DNA of 64,000 nt from Cricetomys ansorgei (taxonomy: Eukaryota > Chordata > Mammalia > Rodentia > Nesomyidae), in assembly GCA_026225945.1 (NCBI GenBank), contig JAMJFZ010000769.1, positions 1,364,501 to 1,428,500 of the forward strand, given 5' to 3'. Under the pieces are notes generated by a model. The model had not been told where the DNA came from, searched no databases, and saw nothing but the letters and a program-made list of their open reading frames with translations. Shown in pieces: positions 1 through 12,600 of this stretch. Positions within the stretch are counted from its first letter, which is position 1, and every line of letters begins with the position of its first letter. A program made the translations under genes and the position numbers.

Positions 1-2385
1 GCCAAATAGCATAGTACCTACAGAGCACTGTACACTGTTGCATAGAGAGTTGGAAGAACTGCCTAATGAATGCTATCTTCTCTTTCCTGAAAGAAATGAT
101 GAATTATGATATTTATTTTTCTGAAAAGTGTAGTGTCTAGCTGTATTAGCATTATCTTGAAGGCTGAAAGCTTATCTCATTTGAAAAAGTGTGTAACCTA
201 GTAGGTATCACAATAAAATGTGTTGGAAACATTTTTTAAGATACTACATTTTTAAATTTTTTTATGTTCCTTTATATTATACTAGGCATGTTACTATAAA
301 CATGTCTAAAAGAAGAATTTTCTTGACATTTGCTGCATACAAGTTCTTCTTTATCATACTTAATGTAGGTAACAAAAATGATCAGACAAAATTTTGGATG
401 AAACAGTTATTTACATTTTTCTCCTTTAGAAATTATCAAGATTGTAACATAATTTAGGTTGCTGGTATGTAAATAGTAAGTATCCATATACATTTATTGA
501 GACTCAGCCTGCTTAAGTGCCTGTGTATGCATGCTGTCACCGATCATCATAGTCTAAATGTTATCACTGATGGGTAGCTTTTGGTCCCTGAAGTTAAGCT
601 TGAAAATAAAATAGTTTCTTTAATTCATGAAGTGTAGTATTGTGTGTAACAGTTTTGTCCCAAATGAAAACCTTCCATCTTGGAAGGAAGCTCATTAAGA
701 TACAGAATGTTAAAGGGGAAGTGAACCAACTGGATGTTTTAGAGAAATAAAACATTCCCTCCTTAAGCTGAGGAAGTAAACAACTCAAAGCAGACTCACT
801 AGGACTCTTCCTACCAGAGTAAGCAACAAAGACTGCTAAGAGTCACTCTAAGACAAGTCAAGCTGCAAAGACTCTTGAGAGCAGGCCAGCTACCTGGAAA
901 AAGCAGAAACCAGGTGAACTACCTAGACAAGGTTTAGACTGAGACACTTGGAAAGGACACTCTGCAACTTGTTCTGCATGCAGGCTGTGAAGTCTGCTTT
1001 AGATTTCCAGCTTTCATGAGCTCTTACCATGTTGTGGTGGGGTTTGCTAATACTGCTCTCATTTGAGTTATTTCTGCTCCTATAAGTAACACCAATAAAA
1101 CTCATTGATTCACCAATTGGTTTTTGGTGGTATCCTTATTTGGTCAGTTCTCTACTTGGAGTGATTAGACTTTTGTTCACATCTCCCCGGGAATAGTGTC
1201 ACACAATATGCAGCCATTCTTTAAGTTAAAACACTAAAATAATGTTTTAGATTCTGTAATTTGGAAACTGTGAAGAAGTAAGCTATATAATTTATAGTAC
1301 AGTCAATAAAAGCTTAGACAAAGAATATTAAAATAATTCATTACTTTCAATAATACATATTATTTGGTGACAAGTTCACTCTTAAATTCTCATGAATGGG
1401 ATAAAATAGCCAGGGGAATGAGGCAGTGCAAAAAAAAATAATTTGGAAAGTATCATCATCATTTTTTGCAAGAGCTTTTGTGTATGAGAGAGAGTGTGTG
1501 AGAAAGAGTGTATATGTGCATGTATGCATGTGTATGTGTGCATGCATGTAACACCAGTTTTCTTCTAACAATTAAGAAAAATAATCTGTCACATATCTCG
1601 TTATCTAGTTCTTTATTCCTAATGTAACAGTTTAATAAAGTAAATACATATAGCTACTATTTAGTCAAGATTATTTTTGTACTTAGTAAAATTAAATAGG
1701 CAGTTGAAGCAAATATTTTATTTAAAAAGATCTGACTATTAATTTAAGAAAGAAAAAAAGTAAAATGATAAATATTTCAGAGTCAAAGTAAATTAACATG
1801 AAATATGAAATAATGGAAAATAATTACACAAGCCTTATCTGTTAAACATTGTAAGGAACCACACAAGAGACTATCACAAAAGTGCCAGGGGCAAAATATA
1901 ATTGTTCTTCAGAATACTGTTTTCCTCTTACTGTGTGAACAGAAGGGATACATGAGTAAATAATACCGTGGAGTGCATTGAGTCTTTGTTCTCTCAGAAT
2001 TCAACCACATGGAACCTGAATGAATGTACAACTGATGTCCACAAGATTGTTCAGATACCAGAACATCCTGATTTAAAATATACTGGACATTATGGGAGAG
2101 ATGATAATTTAGATCATGTCTATTTTTGTGGTCCAAAAGACCAAACCCAGGACATCATGCTGGGCAAATGTTCTACCACCAAAGCATATCCTTAACCCAC
2201 ACTATAGCTTTTTTTAAGGTTCTGTTTCTTTTTTTTTTTCTTCTTGTTTTTTCTTACTTCATCCTGGCTTGTTTTATGTGAAATAGACACAAACTAATGT
2301 CATCTGAGAGAAGAGAAACTCAATTAGGAAATTCTTTCCATAAGATCAGGCTGTAGACAAGCCTGTAGAGCATTTTCTTAATTAG
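1..2385. other. Intronic sequence, no gene seen
   Basis: AT-rich sequence downstream of the Ig3 exons. Overlapping frames on both strands at 1909-2195 have no recognisable motif. A GT/GA/ATGC simple-repeat patch lies at 1480-1550. Confidence 0.6.
1480..1550. repeat. Degenerate (GAGAGT/TGTATG) simple repeat
   Basis: An imperfect purine/GT-rich run passing into tgcatgta alternation. Confidence 0.6.
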
Positions 2386-2389
2386 TGAT

Positions 2390-2645
2390 TGATGTATGAG
2401 GAGGATGCATCCTGCTGTGGGTGGTACCATCCCCAGGTTGGCAGTCCTGAGTTCTATGGAGCAAGCCAGTAAGCACCATTCCTCCATGGCCTCTGTATTA
2501 GCTCCTGCCTCTAGATCCCTGCACTGAGTTGCTCCTCTGACTTCCCGCTATGGACTATGATTCTGGATATGTAACTCAAATAAACAGTTTCTTCCTCAAG
2601 TTGCTTTTGGTCATGATGTTTTATCATAGCAATAGAAATTCCACA
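2390..2645 (+). mobile_element. Rodent interspersed repeat, URR1-like
   Basis: Matches a common rodent repeat as I remember it: ctgtgggtggtaccatcccc at the start, then ctcctgcctctagatccctg, an aaataaaca motif near 2578 and ttttggtcatgatgttttat at the end. Its element class (nonautonomous DNA transposon or LTR) is from memory and uncertain. Confidence 0.5.
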
Positions 2646-2739
2646 GACACATTATAATTTACAATGATAAACTTTCTTGCATAAGAAAAGTAATGGAAAT
2701 TTGATCAAGAATACTTAATTTCTACTCTTAACCATTGTT

Positions 2740-3330
2740 GATGAAAATACATCATTGTGCTATTACATTGGGAGGTTTTCTAATAAAGTGAAATTTCACC
2801 GTCAACATCGATTCTACTTCTATATAGTTGTCCCAGAGATATACATAGATACATGCAAGAAGTCTTGTGCAAAAATGTTTGGAGTAGTCTTAGCTATACT
2901 AACCACAACTGGAAACAACCCAAGTCCCTTTAGCAGGAGATGCTGGGAAAATTAGTATCTGCCCATAAGTAGACTCTATTCAGCAAGCAAAAGAGATAGA
3001 CACGATGTAAAAACTCCCAGGGTTACACTGGGTAAAGGAAGCCAAACACAAAGTAATATTTACCACATAATTCTACTAAAGTACAAGAACAACCTTCTAC
3101 AATGCAGTGATATAACTCAGAAACTGTATTTTTCTTATGAGATAAGTGAAGGGAATGTTTATTGGAAAGAGGAAAGGGGAAACTTTACAGGGTAAAGAAA
3201 ATATTTTTTATTTGTCTTAGGGGTGGATATACAAGTGTGTGCATTTGTTAAAAATCATTGATCTGATCACTTGAGGTCTACAAATTTTATCTTATGCCAA
3301 TCATAATTCAACTCTTTAAAATTCTGATTG
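2740..3330 (+). mobile_element. Ancient LINE-1 3' end (L1M type)
   Basis: The stretch tatactaaccacaactggaa followed by acaacccaagtccctttagc corresponds to the conserved end of L1 ORF2. A typical old L1 tail continues (ggggtggatatacaagtgtg). Stops are present, so it is an inactive fragment. Confidence 0.7.
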
Positions 3331-4672
3331 CTTATGAAAAGCTATTATAAGTTCTGACCCAAGGTCTGTATGAGAAGCTCTAAGGAGATATTGGAGTCAG
3401 AACAGCTGTTCTGCTGTAGATAACTAGCCAGGCAGGGAATGATTTTTTCTATAATGTCTCCAAGTTCACTCTTTGCAGCTGGAGGCAAAGCAATAGGCCC
3501 ATGTTTGTAACATAGTGTAAGAACCATATCTACTTAAACAGCTTTAGAGACAATAAAAACAATGCCTGAACCATGTTAGCAATACAATAAAAAAGACTCA
3601 TTTTCTTTAAATGGTATTCATAATCCTGGTTTCTACATATTCTCAAACAGCAATTTTCATTCTTGGTTCTTTTTAAATTGTCATATCTTTTATTTTTTGA
3701 TGCTATAATATAATTATAACATTTATCCCTTCCCTTTCCTCCCTCCAAACCTTTCCGTATAACCCTGCTTTCTCTCTTTTAAATTCATGGACAATTGTTT
3801 CTTTTTCCTTCAGAAATTGAATAAGAATAACTTAGAGGAAAAGTACAAAAGTAAGTTACTAAAGAAAAATATGAGTTATTTCTTTCTATAGAGTTAATGG
3901 ATAACCAAAATTATATATAATACTTTAAATATTCTATATATTAGACAATCAATAGTATTGCCTAAAGTGTAATAAAAGTGAATGAAAAGGGTTAATGTAG
4001 CTTTGTAGTTGTGTGTTGTTTGAACAGCTTTAAAGTGCAAACATATAAAAAGTTACATATACTTAAAAAATGAGCAATGAACAAGAATAACTATTCTGAG
4101 GTGCAGTTGTTTACTACTAAGAGTATTTGAAAACTGGTCCAAAGAAATTTAGTATTTGCATGGTCCTAGTTTATCTAAAATCTTGAGACTATCTCAGATT
4201 TCTCAGATGCTCTGTAATGCTCCATGTATAAACAGGGTGTTGTTAGAGCAGGAATGAAGCTGTCTTTTCTCACAAGACACTCACATCTGCTCCTCTGTTG
4301 CTCTCTCTTATACAGGCTTATCTATTGTAAATGCACACAGGCTACTAATTATTAAGTTGATGTCAATATGTCACATTGTGAAAATACTCCCAAGGAAAAT
4401 GGGGCATTAGAATTAATCTGTGTACCTCTGCTCCAAGCTGGACTCTTCACTAATATGAGCCTTACTTATTTGATGGTTTATCTATGAATTTAGGACAAAA
4501 ATGAGAAGGGATTAAATTTTGTCACAGTTAAGAGAAATTTTCTGGGCCTCATATAGTCTTTTATATTTGCATTACTATGTGACTGTGAATGGTATTGCCC
4601 TTGCTCATGTCATTTTCCTTTTGAAATGTTGTCCGCTTTTTAGCTCTACTCCAAGTTGCCTGTAGTGGTGAT
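3331..4672. other. Intronic sequence with one unexplained 60-codon frame
   Basis: AT-rich intron. The minus-strand frame 3527-3345 has protein-like composition (KHGPIALPPAAKSELGDIIE...) but no family I recognise, and its flanks do not extend it. No other features. Confidence 0.4.
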
Positions 4673-4824
4673 TTGGCAGTGGTGGTGCACGCCTTTAATT
4701 CCAGGATCATGGAGGCAGAGGCAGGTGGATCTCTGTGAGTTCAAGGCCAGCCTGGTCTACAGAGTGAGTTCCAGGACAGCCAGAGTTAAACAGAGAAAAA
4801 CCTCTCTCGAAAAACAAAACAAAA
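4673..4824 (+). mobile_element. B1 SINE
   Basis: 7SL-derived B1 body: ggaggcagaggcaggtggat, then tgagttcaaggccagcctgg, ttccaggacagccagagtta and an A-rich tail. No A- and B-box promoter analysis was done. Confidence 0.92.
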
Positions 4825-7800
4825 ATGATTCATTTTTAGTGCAACTCAATTTCTGAGACTGGAAAGAGAAAACTCAGGCTTAGAAAACAAGATAAAACAA
4901 AACAAAGATGCAAAAGGCAACAACAACAACAAAAGTATTATTTGGTTAAAATGATCGACCCCCTTTAAAGGACTGAGATCGAATATTGAAAATTGTAACC
5001 CAAAAGTGCTCAGCAAAAACTGAAGGGAAGCTGGCATTTGCTTAAACACAACAAATGAACAAATGCCAAAGAGTTACATTTAAGGGCACCAACAGTCATT
5101 TAGTTACAGGCAATTAACAATAGTCCTTGGAAAGCTCCAGTACAGTCTAAGGGAAAACACATTGATTATTGCTGCAGTAGTAGACTGCTTTCTGAATAAA
5201 TTGCTTCAATTTAAAACTAGATTTGCTACAAGCATTTTGAGCAATGACTACAATTTTTTTCTTATCAGACAGTTGGTACAAGCAACCCTTTAAAAGAAAC
5301 AGCTAATTAAAATAAAGCACATGCCATCTCTTAGTATATTGAATTACATTGCAAATAATAAATGCACTTGGTTTACACTAATCTTGCTGCAATTACCTAG
5401 TGTAGTTTGGATATATATATATACCTGGTATTAGTGTTTGGAAACTCTTTTGCTAGAAATCTTTGAATAAGAAGTAAAATTTTAACAAAATAAAAGTGCA
5501 TGTGTTTTTTGAACTCACTTTGAGTTTTCATTTTGCATCTCTGATTTTTATTCATATTCATATAGATGTATATAAGTCTTGTTGAAAGTGAAATGGAAGA
5601 CTTTGGGTGGTTTATTCTTAAATAGTTTGTTCTAAAATTGTTCTGTTCATATATAAAATCCTTGGAAATGTTTTGCCCTGATTTATAGGCTATAAAATGC
5701 AAGTTTGCTGGGGAAACTCATGATAGACACTATAATGATCTCAGTTTATTCATTAGCTTCACTGAGTACTTTTTTTCTACTGTTGTGTTATAAAGAGCTA
5801 AAGTTTATAAGGATTTATCCATCCACATAAATTTGTATGCATATTTATTTCTCTGGAGGAGTATAAATTATTTGTTCCTGGCAGGAGGATAATTATACTA
5901 AGCCTACAAAGATATTCAACTCAATTTCTACAATACATCAGCACAATTTAGAAGCTGTTACACTTTTGTGGGGAAGGGGAAAATACATTAAGAAACTGAA
6001 TTGCTACTTATATGATAGCAAAAAATGTTTTGCGAAGGCATATATTCCTGTGTAAGGAGAACAGTTTTAGGTTTTTTTCGGGGGGAGGGGGGAGAATCAA
6101 AGATATATAAAATTACCATAGCTAAAATAAAAATAGATTCTCAATGGAATAAGCTTAATCAATGATAACAAATATTTGGACAAAGGTCACTCTTAAAATA
6201 GTGTATTTTGCCATTTTGGAAAGAAGTTATCAGGCAAAGCACCAAATGAACTTTTACTTACTGCTAATCAAGGATTAAAATATTGTCATTGGGTTAGAAT
6301 ACAATCATTATAGCCTAGTTAGACTAAGTTTCTAGAAGCCCTTGGAACTTAAATGGCATATTAACCCACAATAAAATAAAAATGATGAAAAGCTAGAGTA
6401 AAAAAAAAGCATCATTCTAGGTACAATTTGCTAAAGACTCCACTTGGGATATGCCATTCCTCATTTCAAATAGAGAACAATCAGGGAGATAGTGTGAAAC
6501 ACAATCTATTAGTTTGTATTTGTTTTAATCAAACAAAATGGAAAGGCTTTGCATAAAAGTAGAATGTGATCCAGTGAATAAAGAAGAAATGATATAGTTA
6601 GAAATCTTCATTTTTCTTACCATAATAACAATTGACTCAGAATTATCAACAGATATTAAAATAATGAGGTGGACAATTGGTGAGGCAAGATACTCACAGT
6701 CTCAAGGTACCTTCCTATTGATTATTTAAAGGAAAATAGGCACCATCTTCCAAAAGTGACATAAATTAACATTGTCAAGAATAGTATAATCTGGTATCTG
6801 GCATAACACATTGAGAAGACACATCATTGATGGTAGCTAGAAATGCATAAGTATTTTGAAAATGAGGAATTTTCAAACCAACTTAAAATGAAGGGCAACT
6901 GCAAAACCCCAAATCAGCTTATTTCTACTCCTCAAAAATATCAGTATTGATTAATACAAAGAAAAGTAAGGAACCTTCTCAGGTTAGTGGACACTAGGGA
7001 AACTGGACATCTACATGCAAGGCATATTCTTCTATTGAAAATGTGGCATAAAGAGTATCTGTTGAGACAATGTCTGTAACTAGACTATAGACCATATAAG
7101 AGACAGAAGCCTTTTATTATTTTGAAATTTTGTGAATTTGGTAAATATGCTTGGATTATGTACAAACATTCTTGGTATTTAAGACAATTTCCCTGAAGAA
7201 TTTAGTCACAATGTCTGTAATTTTCTTTCTCTGGTACAACAATAATATGTGTTTGCAGACATAATATATTTTATCCATTTTCCTATGTTCAGGAATAGTG
7301 ATAAGGTCAATGTGCCAAAATGTTAATAATTGGTGAGCATAGATGGAAAAATAGATATTTATTATTCTATTCTTAAAATTTTGGAGGAATGTTTGCTGTG
7401 TTGTTCTAAAATAACACCTAAAAATAAAAAGACAAACTAAATGGCTATATGCAGCAAAATTATTTATCTTCTAGACATGACCTTGCCGTTGCACTTGTGA
7501 ACACATCATAGCTGTATCTGCACAAGACCTGCCAAACATTGAGTCCCTCAACATTTCATCATGGATGGGAGGATCCATGAGACCCTACATCTGCTTGAGG
7601 GACTCCTGGCAATGAATGTTTGGTAGGAGAGGGAGATTTTGTTTTCTTTAGTGGTATAAATATTGATAAGGTACTCTTGCTGCAGTAAAAAAAAAATCTC
7701 CTATCAGTTCTCAGGCAAGAAACTCATATTAAACTCAGTGGGTCATATACAAACAGAAACATGAAAGTAGAAAAGGGAATCTGTCAAGAAGGAGAGGAAG
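4825..7800. other. Intronic sequence, no gene or clear repeat
   Basis: AT-rich, nearly 3 kb without an obvious recent insertion. It includes a (CAA)n run at 4917-4933 and a short (TA)n at 5410-5425. Possible site of older or conserved sequence. Confidence 0.5.
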
Positions 7801-8480
7801 GGAAATAAAGGAAGAATGTTAGTAGACACTTTTAATCTTAGTATTCAGAAAGTGGTGGTAGCACACACCTTTCGTCTCGGTATTTAGAAGGCATAATTGT
7901 GGTTCACAACTTTAATCCCTAAAACAGATACAGAGTGTGGAATCAGACAGGAAGTAGAGGTCAGGAGTCAGTGTCACATAAGAAGTGACATCTGAGATGA
8001 GTCAGATTGAAGAACAGGCAAAGTTGTAAATTAGAGGAAGAGTTATCAGAGTGAGTCAGAGTGAGGACATGCCCAACTCTCAATATAGAAATGTGGGTTC
8101 TAAGCTCAGAGCAGAGTCAGAGAAGGAAATATGAGGCTAGCAGTCTGAAGCAGGTGGATGGGGGGGAAAAACACAGAGACAATTAAGCGGTCTGACTGAG
8201 AAACAGAAAGGCTGACTGAGGCAATAAGGAGCAGTGAGTGTCTGAGGCAGAGACACAGGCAGCTCAGCAGAAGTCAGTATCAGATGGGAAGAGTGAATCA
8301 GTTTGAACGGCAGTTCAGACTGAGTCAGAGCAGTAAATCTGGAAGGTTGATTAAATTGTACAGAGGCACAAATGTTTTAGATTTTATGGAGGCTGAGCCT
8401 GAAGCCTTCCAGTTCTAGGTTTAAGATTAGATTGTATGGAGACAGAAACATTCTAGGGCTCCATCCAGTACTAAGAACTT
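7800..8480 (+). repeat. Purine-rich segment with repeated GAGTCAGA motifs, B1-like head
   Basis: Begins with a B1-like start (gtggtggtagcacacacctt near 7853). It then runs for about 450 bp through many GAGTCAG, TCAGA and GTGAG variants, and ends in a stretch containing tatggaggctgagcctgaag. It is probably a composite rodent retroelement or LTR; I could not assign a family. Confidence 0.45.
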
Positions 8481-8913
8481 GTGATTTAATTAGATGAAAG
8501 AATAAAAAGCATTTTGAACCTGAATCTACATCTACATCTGGCATCTATGCCTACACAAACAAATATATAAAACTTTCAAACAATAACTTTAAAAAAATCA
8601 CAATATCATGTTGTTATAAATATGTATATTTTGGCTTGATTATCTTTGATTTAAGTTGCATAATATATAGTTATATTTATCTTATCTATTCCAAAGCCTT
8701 CAAGTTAATCTTCCCCAAATATGTCTTCACCTTGAGATTTTCTTCAGGTACTTTGTTGATTATCCATCAAAGAAACTTAGAACTACATGTATTGGTGTTT
8801 ATTCCTTTAAGCTAAGTGACCCCAGCCATAATCATCCCTTCATTATGAATTGAAGTTTTATTAGGTTCTGTAACAACCTAGAAGCTTTTGCCTTTCATTT
8901 ATTAAAACCCTAT

Positions 8914-9031
8914 TGCCAGGCAGTGGTGGTGGTGCACACCTGTAATCCCAGCACTTGGGAGGCAGAGGCAAGCGGATCTCTGTGAGTTCCAGGACACCCA
9001 GAATTACAAGAAAGAAACCCTGTCTTGAAAA

Positions 9032-9032
<1 letters not shown>
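8914..9032 (+). mobile_element. Internally deleted B1 SINE
   Basis: Has the B1 start gccaggcagtggtggtggtg and end ttacaagaaagaaaccctgt. The middle (cgaggccagcctggtctacagag) is missing: tgagtt joins directly to ccaggacacc. Confidence 0.9.

Positions 9033-9086
<54 letters not shown>
9033..9086 (+). repeat. (CTA)n microsatellite at a B1 tail
   Basis: About 18 trinucleotide units directly after gaaaaa of the B1, so it probably grew from the SINE tail. Confidence 0.95.
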
Positions 9087-9359
9087 TAAATCCCTATGTA
9101 TCCTTCAGGAGAAGCTTTCAGTGAAACTTTTACAGGGAAAGTGATTCACACTTCTCAGAACATGATTTTCCTGCTGCTGTTTTCCTCAGTAACTCTACTG
9201 TATATTAAGAGTTGCTTTTGTCTGTGATTTTACATTATAAATATAATAGGCAGTTGTTTTATCTTAAGATCTTTCTTTTTGTCTTTCCCTTCAGACTGAG
9301 AATGCTTTTGTCCCAGATATCTCATGTCACTTTCTTCCTCTTCCTCCTTTTACCACTTC

Positions 9360-9575
9360 TCCCCTTTGTGTTTGTATGTATGTGTGTGTGAGAGATGCGG
9401 GGCGCGGGGGAGAAGTAGTGTATGTGTATATGCAGGCACATGCTTTGAAGCAGCATTTCACTGTTATATTCTAGGCTGTTTATGTATCTATCCTAAACTG
9501 CTTTCAAACTCCTGATTCCCCTAGCTTGGGCTGATGAATACTGGAATTGAGGCATATACCACTAGTCTCATTGTT
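9360..9575 (-). mobile_element. Diverged B1/B4-type SINE
   Basis: Reverse-oriented motifs: ttcaaactcctgattcccct, then a gggctgatgaatactggaat-like block and a final ggcatataccactagtctca. It starts with GT-rich sequence. Confidence 0.5.
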
Positions 9576-9814
9576 TCATAAGTCTTTGCTCATAAAAAAA
9601 ACATAAGAAATTCTTCTACCAACCACTTATTTTAAGAAAAAAAAACATGGTACCATTCTGGATTCACTTTTTTTCTATGGTTTTTGTCACTATATAATAT
9701 TCAATTTTCTTTTTACTAAGTATATTATTATTTGTTTTCTGACTTTTGCTGAAATTCAAATTCCAAGACTGTGAGTCTTTGTTATTTTTCTGTTTGCATT
9801 GGCCTACTTTAAAA

Positions 9815-9895
9815 ATTATTTTCAGAGATTATCCCAAGTCCTGTGACATACTGTAGAAATTCAATAATTATTTGTTAAATAAATGAATGAATAGA
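9815..9895 (+). mobile_element. MIR/L2-like 3' end
   Basis: Contains agaaattcaataattatttg and ends aataaatgaatgaatag, typical of the conserved 3' terminus of these ancient elements. Confidence 0.45.
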
Positions 9896-10084
9896 TAGGT
9901 GATTAAGAGCACACAGAGTCTTCAAACAAGAATTTCTCTCTTTCTACTATAAAATTCGAGTATCTCTCTGAGTGACTTTTAGATCAATGTATCATAATGT
10001 TCAAACAGCTGAAGAAGCATAATTGTGAATATCTATTTCATTATTAGGTTAAAATATATATTATTCATAAAATGGAAAATCTGG

Positions 10085-10380
10085 AGCTGAGGGGATGGCC
10101 AAGTTTGTAAAGTTCTTGCTGTGAAAACATGAGGACTCACGTTCAAGTCCCAGAACTCACATAAGAAAATCCAAGTGCAGTGGTGCACAAATGTCATCCT
10201 AGAACTCAGGAGGTAGACACAGGAAGATCCCTGTTGTCTGCTGGTTAGCTAGTCTTACTGACTTTGTAAGATCCAGGTACAGTGAAAATTTTGTCTTAAA
10301 AATAAAAGGTGGAGAGCAATTGAAGAAGCTATTGTCAACCTCTGCCCTAAACACACCCACCCACACATGCAGACACACAG
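10085..10380 (+). mobile_element. Composite rodent SINE (B3/B4 type)
   Basis: A tRNA-like head (gaggggatggccaagtttgt, then gttcaagtcccagaact) followed by a B1-like block (gtgcagtggtgcacaaatgt; ctcaggaggtagacacagg) and an ACAC-rich end. Family assignment uncertain. Confidence 0.7.
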
Positions 10381-10526
10381 ACAAAGAGAGAAAATGTACT
10401 TCTTTATAGAGTTAAAAATTATTCTTCATTCATGAATCTAGTGATAATGTAGTCTTGTATAGATGTACAAAATTTTAAGAGTTTGTATTCACTTAGAATC
10501 TGAGAGTCATCTAATATTTCACTAAG

Positions 10527-10576
10527 ACATTGCAGATGGTAGGCAAGTGCTTTCCCACTGAGATACACTCCTCACA
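10527..10576 (-). mobile_element. ID/B4 SINE fragment
   Basis: Contains ggcaagtgctttcccactga, the reverse of the tRNA-Ala-like ID head. Confidence 0.5.
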
Positions 10577-10584
10577 TTTAGTTT

Positions 10585-10735
10585 TTTGATTACTTAATTC
10601 ATTCATTCATTTATTCATTTTATGTTTGCTTAATAAGTACTTTCTGTATAGTGGAGCATTGCTTTTGCATTCTAGTAAAAACATGATGGAAGAAATGTGT
10701 GATTATTGCCTTAAAATAGCTTACAACTTGTAGAT
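10585..10735 (-). mobile_element. L2 LINE 3' fragment
   Basis: Reverse L2 end pattern: attcattcattcatttattc, then taagtactttctgtatag and ttttgcattctagt/agcttacaa-like blocks. Confidence 0.5.
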
Positions 10736-10999
10736 TCTATATTTAAGTGCATATTTAATACAAAATTCATGCTAATATTTACTGAGCACTGAGGTGTCAC
10801 TGTGATAGAACTTTTATATGAGTGTAAGAAAATACTGTAAGTATAACCTGAGACAAGTAGGCAGCACACTCTGTATTTTCTGTATGTGTTTTTGTGGTTT
10901 TGCTGGGAGATTTCAGAAAAAAAGTCAATCATTGGCATAGAGCAGGAATGTCTGCAAATTCTTTTATTTGATATAGCATGAAATGAGAAAATATGTTTG

Positions 11000-12485
11000 T
11001 TATAGGTTGGATAATTGTAGGCAAATTTCTGCCTTTTTTTGTTCAGTTAATATATATTGTTTATCTTTTTAATTTACTTTCAAAGTAAATAACCTGTGCC
11101 CTTCCAAGGGGGAAAAAAAGGTCTGGGGGATTCATGTCATATACCAGTTAAGGTAGTTCCCTAAATTTAGGTCAGAACAATAAGACTATGATTCCCCTTG
11201 AGGAAAGTTGACATTCATTTTCAAGAGGTACAATATGGAGTTCCTAGCATAGGTAGAGAGATTTATCGCAGAAAACTTTTCCTCTTTAGACTATAAATCA
11301 GTATTTGAAATATCATTATGTAAGGAATATTCATGAGACATAAGCATCATCACCTATTTGTACACACATATAGATATATAAAAGATTCAGAGTGGGCTCT
11401 TTCATCTTGTATCCCACAAGAGAAAACAGACAAAGAATGAGCATACTGCTAAAATAAAGAACAAAAAGGGCCTCAGGTGACCAGCTTAGAAGACAGGATT
11501 ATTGTATATCAAGGTGTCAAACTTCACTGATGCCTAAAAGAAAATACCTTTGAAGAAAAAGTATTTGCTTTCTCTCTACCAGGAATTTCCTTCTTAACAT
11601 GTCATACAAATAGGCACAGATGGAATGTTATAAAACCTCTCTTGAGAGAAAATTGTCAAAGTGAAGGCGGTGTTGCCATTTTACTCTTTTTCGTTAAGGG
11701 ATGTGGTGCTTATCCTGAAAGCAATTGTCCACCAGAGAATATATTGTCACAGTTAGAACAACTCGCTTTTCCGTTTGGGGATGCCCAAAGAACACAGAAC
11801 ATCTGGTCGGCTTAGATAACCAATAAGAGCCACATTTTCTACTTTTCTCTGGAAACACTGGACTCTGATAAAAAATAATAATATTATGATTTGACGGATA
11901 TTTGGTTGATGAAAATAAATTTATAAAACACTATACACAAGTAAAACCTTATTTTACTGCAGTATACAAAGTGGAAATCATTTATAAACACCAGACTTCT
12001 GCTACTATTTTAATTTTCTTTCTTTAAGGGTTTAATATATTTTCTAATTATTGAAAGCATTAGAAACAACTGTTTTGGTGAGAGCGATTGGTAATACTTT
12101 CTCTCTTGAGAAAAATTTCATTGAAAGCTTAGTGTTTTCGGAGTTAGAGATTATTAGGGCCAAAACAGTAATCACACCACATGCAGGTTCATTTCTCAAA
12201 TGATAGTAACAGGAAGTTCTATTTCTTCTCATTTTTGAATGTTTTTGATCATTGTTATTGAATACAAAAAGTAGTTGAGGAACATGGTGAAATTTTTGCC
12301 TTGTTTCTACATTTGTGAATAGTTTATTGAAATTAAAAAAAAATCCTATGATATAATGAGCAGGTTTGGAGGACAAGAAAAAAGAGAATTTATCATTAGT
12401 CCTCTTCTGGAGTAATCATTCTAAATTACATTGTAGAATTAAAATTTCAAATTCATTTAAGTCAGGTAATTTTTACGATTCACTT
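11000..12485. other. Intronic sequence, no gene seen
   Basis: No recognised transposon. 11640-11830 is less AT-rich than its surroundings and keeps several CpGs (ggcggtg, ctcgcttttccgtttgg, ggtcggct). The minus-strand 110-codon frame at 12376-12044 has no motif. Confidence 0.45.
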
Positions 12486-12489
12486 GTTC

Positions 12490-12600
12490 AGGGCCATCAA
12501 CCCCATTAAATAATCCAGGCTGGCTTCGGATTTATGCAATTTTGAATTGGCCCTCCCAAATCCTGGGATTATAGGCATAAACCACCATAGCAAGCTTTCT
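12490..12600 (-). mobile_element. Diverged B1-type SINE
   Basis: Reverse B1 order: aatccaggctggcttcggat, then ccctcccaaatcctgggatt and ataggcataaaccaccatag. Confidence 0.65.
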
